Shown: in pieces, positions 53,061-60,852 of the stretch
How the letters are laid out: each line of letters opens with the position of its first letter
Numbering within the stretch: the first letter of the stretch is position 1
Origin: Nocardiopsis sp. NRRL B-16309
GTDB taxonomy: Bacteria > Actinomycetota > Actinomycetes > Streptosporangiales > Streptosporangiaceae
Length of the DNA: 64,000 bases
Assembly: GCF_001279585.1 (NCBI RefSeq)
Contig: NZ_LGEC01000073.1
Location: 1-64,000, forward strand
Direction: 5' to 3'
Notes under the pieces: model-generated
What the model was told of the DNA's origin: nothing
Databases searched by the model: none
Seen by the model: the letters and a program-made list of their open reading frames with translations, nothing else
Position numbers and translations under genes: made by a program

Positions 53061-53711
53061 TCACCCCAGCGCCGGGTCGGGTCCGTCCAGGGGCGGGTCC
53101 AGGTGTGGCAGGTCGTGTCCCATCCGGTCGCGCTTGGCCGTCAGGTAGGCCCTGTTCTGCGCACGGGCGGGCATCAGCAGCGGAATCCGTGCGGAGACCT
53201 TGACGCCGTGGTCCTCCAGGGAGCGCCCCTTGTCCGGGTTGTTCGTGAGCAGCCGGACCGAGCGCACCTCCAGGTGGCGCAGCACGCGCGCCGCCGGGCC
53301 GTAGTCGCGCGCGTCCACGGGCAGGCCCAGCACGGTGGCCGAGTCGACGGTGTCCAGTCCCTCGCGGTCCTGGAGGGCGAGGGTGCGGACCTTGGCCAGC
53401 AGCCCGATGCCCCGGCCCTCGTGCCCGCGCAGGTAGACCAGGACGCCCCGGCCCTCGCCGGTGATCCGGTCCAGGGCGGCGTCGAGCTGGTCGCCGCACT
53501 CGCAGCGCAGCGCCCCCAGGGCGTCCCCGGTCACGCACTCGGAGTGCACGCGGACCAGGACCTCCTCGCCTTCCCCCAGGGGGCCGAGCACGAGGGCGAG
53601 GTGCTCGTTGCCGTCCCCGGGATCGCGGAAGGCCACCGCCCGGAACACCCCGCGCCGCGTCGCCAGTTCGGACTCGGCCACCGCACTCGGGTCAATGCTC
53701 TGATCGCTCAT
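53061..53711 (-). CDS. GTP cyclohydrolase II homologue with Tyr-to-Leu active-site change (predicted FAPy-forming)
   Basis: 216 residues from the ATG at 53711 with AAGGGG upstream. Zinc ligands Cys59, Cys70 and Cys72 (HSECVTGDALGALRCEC), YLRGHEGRGIGLLAK and LLTNNPDKGR are intact. The KIRAYALQD segment of E. coli RibA reads KVRTLALQD, so catalytic Tyr105 is Leu111 here. A Streptomyces coelicolor paralogue (SCO6655) with Met at this site stops at the formylated product FAPy instead of making the riboflavin precursor. I infer the same here. There is no fused RibB and no other riboflavin gene nearby, so it belongs to a separate pathway. Confidence 0.9.
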   Translation of the reverse strand: MSDQSIDPSAVAESELATRRGVFRAVAFRDPGDGNEHLALVLGPLGEGEEVLVRVHSECVTGDALGALRCECGDQLDAALDRITGEGRGVLVYLRGHEGRGIGLLAKVRTLALQDREGLDTVDSATVLGLPVDARDYGPAARVLRHLEVRSVRLLTNNPDKGRSLEDHGVKVSARIPLLMPARAQNRAYLTAKRDRMGHDLPHLDPPLDGPDPALG

Positions 53712-53895
53712 ACGCCCCTTCGATCCGTCGCGGAAGCGACTCACCCGCCGGGTTCCCACCCGCCGGGTGCCGAAAACCTAGCGGCGCCCGCGGGCGGGTT
53801 CAAGCGGTCGGATGATCGGAACGGTCGACGCACGCGTGGGCGCGCGCGGGGCCGGAGCGCGCCAACGCGGAGGTCACGGGGAGGTTTCGGCAGGG

Positions 53896-56280
53896 TCAGG
53901 ACGGGTGGATGTGGTGGCGGAGAATTCTGCTCTCCGTGAGTAGACGACGGGTGTGTCCGACCTCCCGGACCGGTCCGCCGAGGCGGATCCGGAACGTGAA
54001 TCCCGGATCTGCGGACGACGCGGCCAGACTCAGTTCCAGGTCACCCGGGTCCACGATGCGTCGCAGGTCCGGCCCCGTGTAGGCGGCCAGGTCCGCGTGG
54101 ACCCCGAACTCCACCCTACGCTCGTCGCCCGGCTCCAGGTCGACGCGCGCGTAGCCGATGAGCCGCCGCACGGGGCGGGTCACCGCCGCCACCGGGTCGC
54201 CCAGGTACAGCTGCACCACCTCGGTGCCCGCGACCGGGCCGTCGTTGCGCACCGTGCACGCGACGGTGACCTCCCCGTCGGTGGCCACCTCCAGCGCCGG
54301 GTCCCCCGGCTCCTGTACGGTTCCGTCCAGACGCGGACGCGACCACGAGAAGTCGGTGTAGGACATCCCATGCCCGAAGGCGTAGAGCGGCGTGGGATCC
54401 ACCGAGCTCACCTCGCTGCGCCCGGCCAGCGGCGGGCCGAGGTACGTCGAGGGCTGGCCGCCCGGACCGCGCGGCAGCCCGAACGGCATCCGGCCGCTGG
54501 GGTTGACGCGCCCGGAGAGCACACCCGCCACCGCCGGACCGCCCTCCTCGCCGGGGAAGAAGGCCTGCACCACCGCGGCCACCCGGTCGCTCAGCCCGTC
54601 CAGCGCGTAGGGGCGTCCGCCGAGCTGCACGAGCACCACCGGCGTGCCCGTGGCCGCCACGGCCGCCACCAGGTCGTGCTGGGCCCCGGGCAGGCGCAGG
54701 TCGGTGGCGTCGCAGCCCTCGCCCGAGGTCCCGCGGCCGAACAGCCCGGCCCGGTCGCCGAGCACCACCACGCACACCCGCGCCCCGCGCGCGAGCGCCA
54801 CCGCCTCGGTGATGCCCGAGGTGTCGCCGTCGTCGACCCCGCAGCCGCGCGCGTACACGATGCCGGTGTCGGGCAGCTCGGCGCGCAGGGACTCCACCAC
54901 CGTGGGGATCTCCACCCCGAGCGGCAGGTCGGGATGGGCCACCCCCACGTGGCTGGGGAAGGAGTAGCAGCCCAGCATGGCCTCGGCGGTGTCGGCGTTG
55001 GGGCCCACCACCGCGATCGTCCCGCCCGCGGACAGCGGCAGGACACCGTCGTTGGCCAGCAGCACCACCGACTCCTCGGCCAGGCGCCGGGCCAGGTCGC
55101 GCTGCGGGGCCGGATCCAGGTCCACCCCGCCCCTCGCCGCCCCGGCACCGTCCGACTCGGGATCCCAGTCGGGGTCCAGCAGGCCCAGCTCGCACTTCTG
55201 CCGCAGTACCCGGCGGGCCGCCCGGTCCACCAGCGACTCGGGGACCTCGCCCGCCCGCACCGCCGCCACCAGGGGGGCGCCGTAGCAGCGCAGCGTCGGC
55301 AGTTCCACGTCCACCCCGGCCGACAGGGCCAGCGCGGCCGCCCGCCCCTCGGACTCGGCCACCCGGTGAAGGGTCCGCAGGAAGGAGACGCCGAAGTAGT
55401 CGGCCACCACCGTGCCCTCGAAACCCCAGGTGTCGCGCAGCAGCCCGGTCAGCAGCTCGCGGTCGGCCGCAGCCGGGACGCCGTCGTTGTCGGTGTAGGA
55501 GTGCATGACCGACCGCGCGCCGCCGTGGCGCAGCGCCATCTCGAACGGCGGCAGCAGCACGTCGGCCACCTCGCGCGGGCCCACCGGGGCGGGGGCCAGG
55601 TTGCGGCCGGCGCGCGAGGCCGAGTACCCCACGAAGTGCTTGAGCGTGGCCACGATCCCGCTCGACTCCAGCCCGCGCACGTAGGCGCCGGCGATCGTGC
55701 CGACGAGGTAGGGGTCCTCGCCGATGGTCTCCTCGATCCGCCCCCACCGCAGGTCGCGGGCCACGTCCAGCACCGGGGCGAGCCCCTGGTGCACGCCCAC
55801 CCGGCGCATCCCCGCGCCGATCTGGGCCGCCATCCGCTCCACCAGGTCCGGGTCGAACGCCGCGCCCCAGGCGGGCGGGACCGGGTAGACCGTCGCCTTC
55901 CAGGTGGTGAACCCGGCCAGGCACTCCTCGTGCACCTGGGCGGGGATCCCGAACCGGTTGGCCGCCGCGACCTCGCGCTGGGACCGCGCCAGGGAGCGCG
56001 CCCCGGCGGCCGGGTCGACCGGGGCGGTCCCGAACGGGCGGGTGAGCTGGCCGAGCCCGTCGGCGATCGCCTCCTCCCACACCGGGGGCTCCTCGACCAT
56101 GTCGTGCTGGTGGGGCGCCACCCCGGTGCCGCTCTCGTCCGCGCCCACCCACAGGCCGCGCAGCTGAGCGGCCTTCTCCTCCAGGGTCATCAGGCCCAGC
56201 AGGTGGTCGACGCGGTCGTCGGTCGCCAGCGCGGGGTCGCGCCAGGCGTCGAGGTCCGTGGAGTCGGAAGCGCGCGTCAT
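53896..56280 (-). CDS. glycoside hydrolase family 3 (beta-xylosidase/beta-glucosidase)
   Basis: 794 residues, cytoplasmic (no signal peptide). The GH3 N-terminal barrel has KHFVGYSASRAGRN (214-227) and the nucleophile Asp294 in VVADYFGVSF. The alpha/beta sandwich domain has VLLANDGVLPLSAGGTIAVVG and a GHGMSYTDF segment, and a fibronectin-type-III-like domain ends the protein. The order BxlEFGA-like operon plus LacI regulator suggests xylo-oligosaccharides or beta-glucosides brought in by the adjacent ABC importer. Specificity is not decidable from sequence. Confidence 0.9.
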   Translation of the reverse strand: MTRASDSTDLDAWRDPALATDDRVDHLLGLMTLEEKAAQLRGLWVGADESGTGVAPHQHDMVEEPPVWEEAIADGLGQLTRPFGTAPVDPAAGARSLARSQREVAAANRFGIPAQVHEECLAGFTTWKATVYPVPPAWGAAFDPDLVERMAAQIGAGMRRVGVHQGLAPVLDVARDLRWGRIEETIGEDPYLVGTIAGAYVRGLESSGIVATLKHFVGYSASRAGRNLAPAPVGPREVADVLLPPFEMALRHGGARSVMHSYTDNDGVPAAADRELLTGLLRDTWGFEGTVVADYFGVSFLRTLHRVAESEGRAAALALSAGVDVELPTLRCYGAPLVAAVRAGEVPESLVDRAARRVLRQKCELGLLDPDWDPESDGAGAARGGVDLDPAPQRDLARRLAEESVVLLANDGVLPLSAGGTIAVVGPNADTAEAMLGCYSFPSHVGVAHPDLPLGVEIPTVVESLRAELPDTGIVYARGCGVDDGDTSGITEAVALARGARVCVVVLGDRAGLFGRGTSGEGCDATDLRLPGAQHDLVAAVAATGTPVVLVQLGGRPYALDGLSDRVAAVVQAFFPGEEGGPAVAGVLSGRVNPSGRMPFGLPRGPGGQPSTYLGPPLAGRSEVSSVDPTPLYAFGHGMSYTDFSWSRPRLDGTVQEPGDPALEVATDGEVTVACTVRNDGPVAGTEVVQLYLGDPVAAVTRPVRRLIGYARVDLEPGDERRVEFGVHADLAAYTGPDLRRIVDPGDLELSLAASSADPGFTFRIRLGGPVREVGHTRRLLTESRILRHHIHPS

Positions 56281-56429
56281 AGGCTCTCTCTCTGTCAGGG
56301 TGCTCCGGGTCGCGGAGCCTCGGGGGTGCTCGTGGCGGGGGGTCGCTGTCGTGGGCGCGTCCGTTGAGGGTGGTAGTCCGGCTTGCGCGGGACGCGCCCC
56401 CTCGGGCGATGGCGGGTGACGGGTGGGCG

Positions 56430-57320
56430 TCACTTGCCGCCGACCCCCATCAGTCCGGCCACCAGCGAGCGGCGTGCCACCAGGTAGACGATGAAGAGCG
56501 GAACGGTGGACAGCACCACGGCGGTGAGCAGGCCGGGCACGTCGACCCGGTACTCGCCCTGGAACTCGAAGAGCCCCATCGTGATGAGCCGCTTGTCGTG
56601 CGACTGGGTGAGGATGAGGGGGAAGAGGAAGCCGTTCCAGGCCTGCAGGGCGGAGTAGACCGCCACGGTGCTCAGCCCCGGCCGGGACAGCGGCACCACC
56701 AGCTGCAGGAAGGTGCGCACCGATCCGGCGCCGTCCAGGGCCATGGCCTCGTACAGCTCCTCGGAGATGTCGCGCATGGACCCGACCAGGATGAGCATGC
56801 ACACCGGCAGCGCGAACGCGGCCGTGGGCAGCACGATCGCGGTGAGCGAGTCGTACAGTCCCATCTCCACGATGATCAGGTAGACGGGGATGATGACCGC
56901 CTGGGACGGGATCGCCAGCCCCAGCAGGAACGCGCGGAAGACCCCGTGGGTCCACCGGGTGCGCGAGCGCACCACGGCGTACCCGGCGGTCGCCGACAGG
57001 GCCACGACGATCGCGACGACGGCCAGGGTCACGACCGCGGTGTTGAGCACGAAGCCCAGCAGCCCGTTCTCGATCGCGGTGGCGTAGTTGTCCAGGGTGG
57101 GGTCGCTCGGCGGGGCCAGCGGTCCCTCGGACGTGTAGTTCTCGCTGCGCTGGAAGGTCGCCACGAGCAGGGCGTACAGCGGTACGCCCACGACGGCCAG
57201 CCACAGCAGCGATCCGGCGCCCGCGAGGAGGTTGGGGCGCCGACGGCTCCCGTTCGGCCAGGACCGGCGCGGCCGGACGGCCGACGCCGTGCCGCGGGGT
57301 CGGGTGGTCGTGGTGCTCAC
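56430..57320 (-). CDS. sugar ABC transporter permease (MalG-type)
   Basis: 296 residues from a GTG that overlaps the end of the other permease gene. Six helices and the EAA loop EELYEAMALDGAGSVRTFLQ that docks the ATPase. It forms a heterodimer with the MalF-type permease. The energy-coupling ATPase is not encoded here, as usual for these actinomycete importers, which share a common MsiK-type ATPase. Confidence 0.92.
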   Translation of the reverse strand: MSTTTTRPRGTASAVRPRRSWPNGSRRRPNLLAGAGSLLWLAVVGVPLYALLVATFQRSENYTSEGPLAPPSDPTLDNYATAIENGLLGFVLNTAVVTLAVVAIVVALSATAGYAVVRSRTRWTHGVFRAFLLGLAIPSQAVIIPVYLIIVEMGLYDSLTAIVLPTAAFALPVCMLILVGSMRDISEELYEAMALDGAGSVRTFLQLVVPLSRPGLSTVAVYSALQAWNGFLFPLILTQSHDKRLITMGLFEFQGEYRVDVPGLLTAVVLSTVPLFIVYLVARRSLVAGLMGVGGK

Positions 57321-58285
57321 ATGCCCTCCCGGGTGCTGCGCATCGTGCCGAAGCCGGTGAAGCGGACCAGCAGCAGGGCGATGACGGTCGCCACGACCAC
57401 GAGGGTGAAGGCGATCGCGCTGGCGTAGCCCAGCTCCCAGCTGCGGAAGCCCGCGCGGTACATCAGGAACGGCACGATGGTGGTGTCGGTGCCGGGCCCG
57501 CCGCCGGTGAGGATCAGCACGGTGTCGAAGTAGGTCAGCGACCCCACCACCATCAGTACCGACGACGTGGTGATGGTGTGCCGCAGCTGCGGGAGCGTGA
57601 TGTGCCAGAACGAGCTCAGCATCCCGGCCCCGTCGATGCGGGCCGCCTCGTAGAGGGAGGCCGGGATCTGGCGGGCGCCGCCCTGGTACAGGAGCATGTG
57701 CAGCGGGATGAACTGCCACGCGGTGACGAACACGATGGCGGCGAAGGCGCTGGTGGACCCGCCGAGCACGTCCACGGACCCCAGGCCCAGCCGCGGGCCG
57801 AGCCAGGCCAGCGGCCCGAAGTTGGGGTCGAGCATGGCCCGCCAGATGATGGCGATCGCGGCCGAGGACAGCAGCAGCGGCAGGAAGAAGATCGCCGAGA
57901 GCACGGCGCGGTTGCGCTGCGGGCCGGCCGCCCAGACCCCCAGCAGCAGAGCGATGGGGGTCTGGACGATCCAGTTCAGCACGGTGAGCACCAGGCTGAG
58001 CCACACCGCGTTGTGCATGACGGGGTCACCGGCCAGCCGCGACCAGTTCTCCAGGCCCACGAACCGCGGCGAGCCCAGCCCGCCCCACGAGGTCAGGGAC
58101 AGGTAGGCCACCAGCACCATCGGCAGCGCGGCGAACATTCCGAAGTACAGCAGGGCCGGTAGGGCCCAGGCCCCGCCCGGTCGGCCCACCTGGCGCACGG
58201 AGCGCGCCCTGCGGGGGGAGGAGGGGGCGGGCGCGGCCGGCGCGGAGCCGGACCGGGCGGGGCGGTTCTGGGGCAGAGCTCTCAT
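57317..58285 (-). CDS. sugar ABC transporter permease (MalF-type)
   Basis: 322 residues from the ATG at 58285; a GTG at 58327 that overlaps the binding-protein stop is a possible longer start. An Arg/Pro-rich N-terminus is followed by six helices with GGWALPALLYFGMF-like entry and the EAA loop ASLYEAARIDGAGMLSSFWH. It pairs with the MalG-type permease. Confidence 0.9.
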   Translation of the reverse strand: MRALPQNRPARSGSAPAAPAPSSPRRARSVRQVGRPGGAWALPALLYFGMFAALPMVLVAYLSLTSWGGLGSPRFVGLENWSRLAGDPVMHNAVWLSLVLTVLNWIVQTPIALLLGVWAAGPQRNRAVLSAIFFLPLLLSSAAIAIIWRAMLDPNFGPLAWLGPRLGLGSVDVLGGSTSAFAAIVFVTAWQFIPLHMLLYQGGARQIPASLYEAARIDGAGMLSSFWHITLPQLRHTITTSSVLMVVGSLTYFDTVLILTGGGPGTDTTIVPFLMYRAGFRSWELGYASAIAFTLVVVATVIALLLVRFTGFGTMRSTREGM

Positions 58286-58323
58286 CGGTGTCCCACTCGT
58301 GTCGGTCCCGGTGGCGGAGCCGG

Positions 58324-59604
58324 TCACAGGGCCGCCAGAGCGTCGACGAACTGCTCGGGCGTGCTCTGGCCGTTGAAGAGCGACTCGATCTCGGTGACCA
58401 TCGGCGTGGCGGTCTCGGGCGGCAGCGCCTGGTCCCAGGAGAGCTGGAAGTGCGGCGCGTCGCGCACCATCTCGTACTGGAAGGTGGCGAACTCGGGGTT
58501 GGGGCTGTCGGCGACGGCCTCCTCGGCATTGGTCGTGGTCGGGACCTCGCCGTTGGCGACCATGTCGGCCACGTACTCCTCCTGGGAGGTGTAGCGCAGG
58601 AACTCCTGGGCCTGGTCGGGGTGGGCGGTGTCGGCGGTGACGGAGAAGAAGTTGGTCGGGTTGCCCACGACGTTGGCGGGGTCGCCCTCGCCGCCCGGCA
58701 CGGGCGGGAAGACGGTGTAGCCGAGGTCGTCCTCGGCGAAGTCGCGGTCCTGGTCCAGGTGGGTGGAGTACTCCCACGAGCCCATCAGGTGCATGGCGGC
58801 CCGCCCCTCGGACAGGAGCGTGGAGGCGCCGCCCTCGGTGTAGCTCACCGAGGCGTAGGCGTCGCCGAACGCGCCGCGCTCGACCAGGTCCCGCACGGTC
58901 TCGGCGGCCTCAAGGACGGCCGGGTCGCGCCAGCCCTCCATGTCGCCCTCGTGGATGCGCTGGAACACCTCGGGGCCGCCGATGCGGTCCACGAGGTACT
59001 GGAGCCACATCTGCTCGGTCCAGGGGTCGGCCCCGGCCAGGGCGAAGGGGGTCACGCCGGCCTCGTCGAAGGCGTCGACCAGGTCGAGGATGTCCTCCCA
59101 GGTCTGCGGCGGCTCGACGCCCACGTCCTCGAACACGGCCTCGTTGTAGAAGAGGATCACCGGCTGGGTGCCGCGCAGCGGGATGCCGTACTGGACGCCG
59201 TCGACCTCGCCCGCCTCCAGGATGGAGGGGATGAAGGCGTCGGCGAGCTCGGTGTCCTCGGCCAGGAGGTCATCCAGGGGCATGAGCATGTCCTGCTCGA
59301 CGTAGGGCTGGATGCTGCCGGCGCCCCAGTTGAAGAAGACGTCGGGCTGCTCGCTGGAGCCCATGGCCGTGCGCAGCCGCTCCTCGTAGTTGTCGCCGGG
59401 GACCTCGTCGATGACGGCCTGGACGTCGGACTCCTCGTTGAAGCGCTCGACGGCGGCCTCCTGCACGACGACCAGCGTGTCCTGGTACATCCACACGTGC
59501 ATGTCCTCGTCCGCGGCGGCGCCGCCACCGCCTCCTCCGCACGCGGTGGCGGTGAGGAGGGCCAGGACGGATGCGCCTGCTGCGGCGACTCGGGGGGTGG
59601 TCAT
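58324..59604 (-). CDS. sugar-binding lipoprotein of an ABC importer
   Basis: 426 residues from the ATG at 59604, with GGAGAGG six bases upstream. Signal peptide with a TATACGGG lipobox, then a family 1 solute-binding domain: MGSSEQPDVFFNWGAGSIQPY, DGVQYGIPLRGTQPVILFYN and GRAAMHLMGSWEY. It should bind oligosaccharides for the adjoining permeases. First gene of the operon, divergent from the LacI regulator. Confidence 0.92.
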   Translation of the reverse strand: MTTPRVAAAGASVLALLTATACGGGGGGAAADEDMHVWMYQDTLVVVQEAAVERFNEESDVQAVIDEVPGDNYEERLRTAMGSSEQPDVFFNWGAGSIQPYVEQDMLMPLDDLLAEDTELADAFIPSILEAGEVDGVQYGIPLRGTQPVILFYNEAVFEDVGVEPPQTWEDILDLVDAFDEAGVTPFALAGADPWTEQMWLQYLVDRIGGPEVFQRIHEGDMEGWRDPAVLEAAETVRDLVERGAFGDAYASVSYTEGGASTLLSEGRAAMHLMGSWEYSTHLDQDRDFAEDDLGYTVFPPVPGGEGDPANVVGNPTNFFSVTADTAHPDQAQEFLRYTSQEEYVADMVANGEVPTTTNAEEAVADSPNPEFATFQYEMVRDAPHFQLSWDQALPPETATPMVTEIESLFNGQSTPEQFVDALAAL

Positions 59605-59616
59605 GGGCAACCTCTC

Positions 59617-59639
59617 CGAAACTATCGGATAGTATTTCG
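59617..59639. promoter_or_regulatory. LacI-type operator candidate of the glycosidase operon
   Basis: CGAAACTATCGGATAGTATTT and the next bases form an imperfect dyad (CGAAA...TATC.GATA...TTTCG) overlapping the leader of the binding-protein gene and 107 bases from the LacI-type gene. It is the natural site for the divergent regulator. Confidence 0.55.
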
Positions 59640-59745
59640 ATATCTGCGTGGCCCGAATTTACGCCGACGCAACGAGAGGCGTCAATACCGGTCAGGTTGC
59701 GATGCCCTGTGCCGGACCGCCCCGAAGCGCGTAGTATCAGGCGAC

Positions 59746-60795
59746 GTGAGTGCAGACCCGACCCCCGGACCCGAAGGATCGACGCTCTCGGAGCCGGTCA
59801 CCATCTCGAAAATTGCGGAAGCCGCCGGTGTTTCGGTGCCGACCGTGTCCAAGGTGCTCAACGGCCGGGCCGACGTGGCCAGCCAGACCCGGGCGCGCGT
59901 GGAGGAGCTGATCCGCCGGCACGGCTACCGCCGCCGACGCGGTCCCGGCGGAGGACGGTCGTCGATGATCGACCTCGTCTTCCACGAACTCGACAGCGCG
60001 TGGGCGATCGAGGTCATCCGCGGCGTGGAGAACGTCGCGCGCGCGGAGGGGCTGAGCGTGGTGCTCACCGAGTCGGGGGGCGAGCAGACGCCCCGCGAGG
60101 CCTGGGTCGACGCCGTCCTGGCGCGCCAGTCCACCGCCGCGATCCTGGTCTTCTCCGACCTGGCCCCCGAACAGCGCGCCCGCCTGGCCGCCCGCGACAT
60201 CCCCTTCGTGGTCGTGGACCCGGCCGGGGACCCCGGGCCCGACATGCCCGCGGTGGGCTCGGCCAACTGGAACGGCGGGCTGGCCGCCACCCGCCACCTC
60301 ATCGAGCTCGGCCACCGGCGCATCGGGGTGATCGGCGGTCCGCGGCCCGTGCTGTGCAGCAAGGCCCGCATCGACGGCTACACCTCGGCCCTGGACGCCG
60401 CCGGGATCGAGGTGGACCCCGCGCTGATCCGCTACGGCGACTTCCACGTGGAGAGCGGGCGCGACCGCGGGCGCGAGCTGCTCCGGCTGGACGACCCGCC
60501 CACCGCGATCTTCGCCGGCAGCGACCTGCAGGCCATGGGCCTGTACGAGGCCGCGCGCGAGCTGGGCGTGCGCATCCCCGAGGACCTCAGCGTCGTCGGC
60601 TACGACGACCTGCCCGTCGCCCGGTGGGTGGGCCCGCCGCTGACCACCGTGCGCCAGCCGCTCACCGAGATGGCCGAGGAGGCCACCCGGATGGCGCTCG
60701 CCCTGGCCCGGGGAGAGCGCCCGGCCAACCTGCGCCTGGACCTGGCCACCGACCTGGTGGTACGCCGCAGCACGGCGGAGCCGGCGGGGCGCTGA
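59746..60795 (+). CDS. LacI-family repressor of the sugar operon
   Basis: 349 residues from a GTG. After a short acidic leader comes the HTH and hinge: VTISKIAEAAGVSVPTVSKV then LNGRADVASQTRARVEELI (about 17-60). The periplasmic-binding-like domain has GGLAATRHLIELGHRRIGVI, AIFAGSDLQAMGLYEAARE and VVGYDDLPVARWVGPPLTTV. It should bind the dyad at 59617 and release it on a sugar signal. It is divergent from the operon it controls. Confidence 0.92.
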   Translation: MSADPTPGPEGSTLSEPVTISKIAEAAGVSVPTVSKVLNGRADVASQTRARVEELIRRHGYRRRRGPGGGRSSMIDLVFHELDSAWAIEVIRGVENVARAEGLSVVLTESGGEQTPREAWVDAVLARQSTAAILVFSDLAPEQRARLAARDIPFVVVDPAGDPGPDMPAVGSANWNGGLAATRHLIELGHRRIGVIGGPRPVLCSKARIDGYTSALDAAGIEVDPALIRYGDFHVESGRDRGRELLRLDDPPTAIFAGSDLQAMGLYEAARELGVRIPEDLSVVGYDDLPVARWVGPPLTTVRQPLTEMAEEATRMALALARGERPANLRLDLATDLVVRRSTAEPAGR

Positions 60796-60802
60796 CCTCC
60801 TG

Positions 60803-60845
60803 CCGGGCGTGCCCTGACGGCGGTCACCAGTCAGGACACGCCGGG
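60803..60845. terminator. 16-bp hairpin between convergent genes
   Basis: CCGGGCGTGCCCTGAC (60803-60818) pairs with GTCAGGACACGCCGGG (60830-60845) at 14 of 16 positions, around an 11-base loop. It lies between the LacI gene (+) and the kinase gene (-). Confidence 0.75.
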
Positions 60846-60852
60846 GCAGGGC

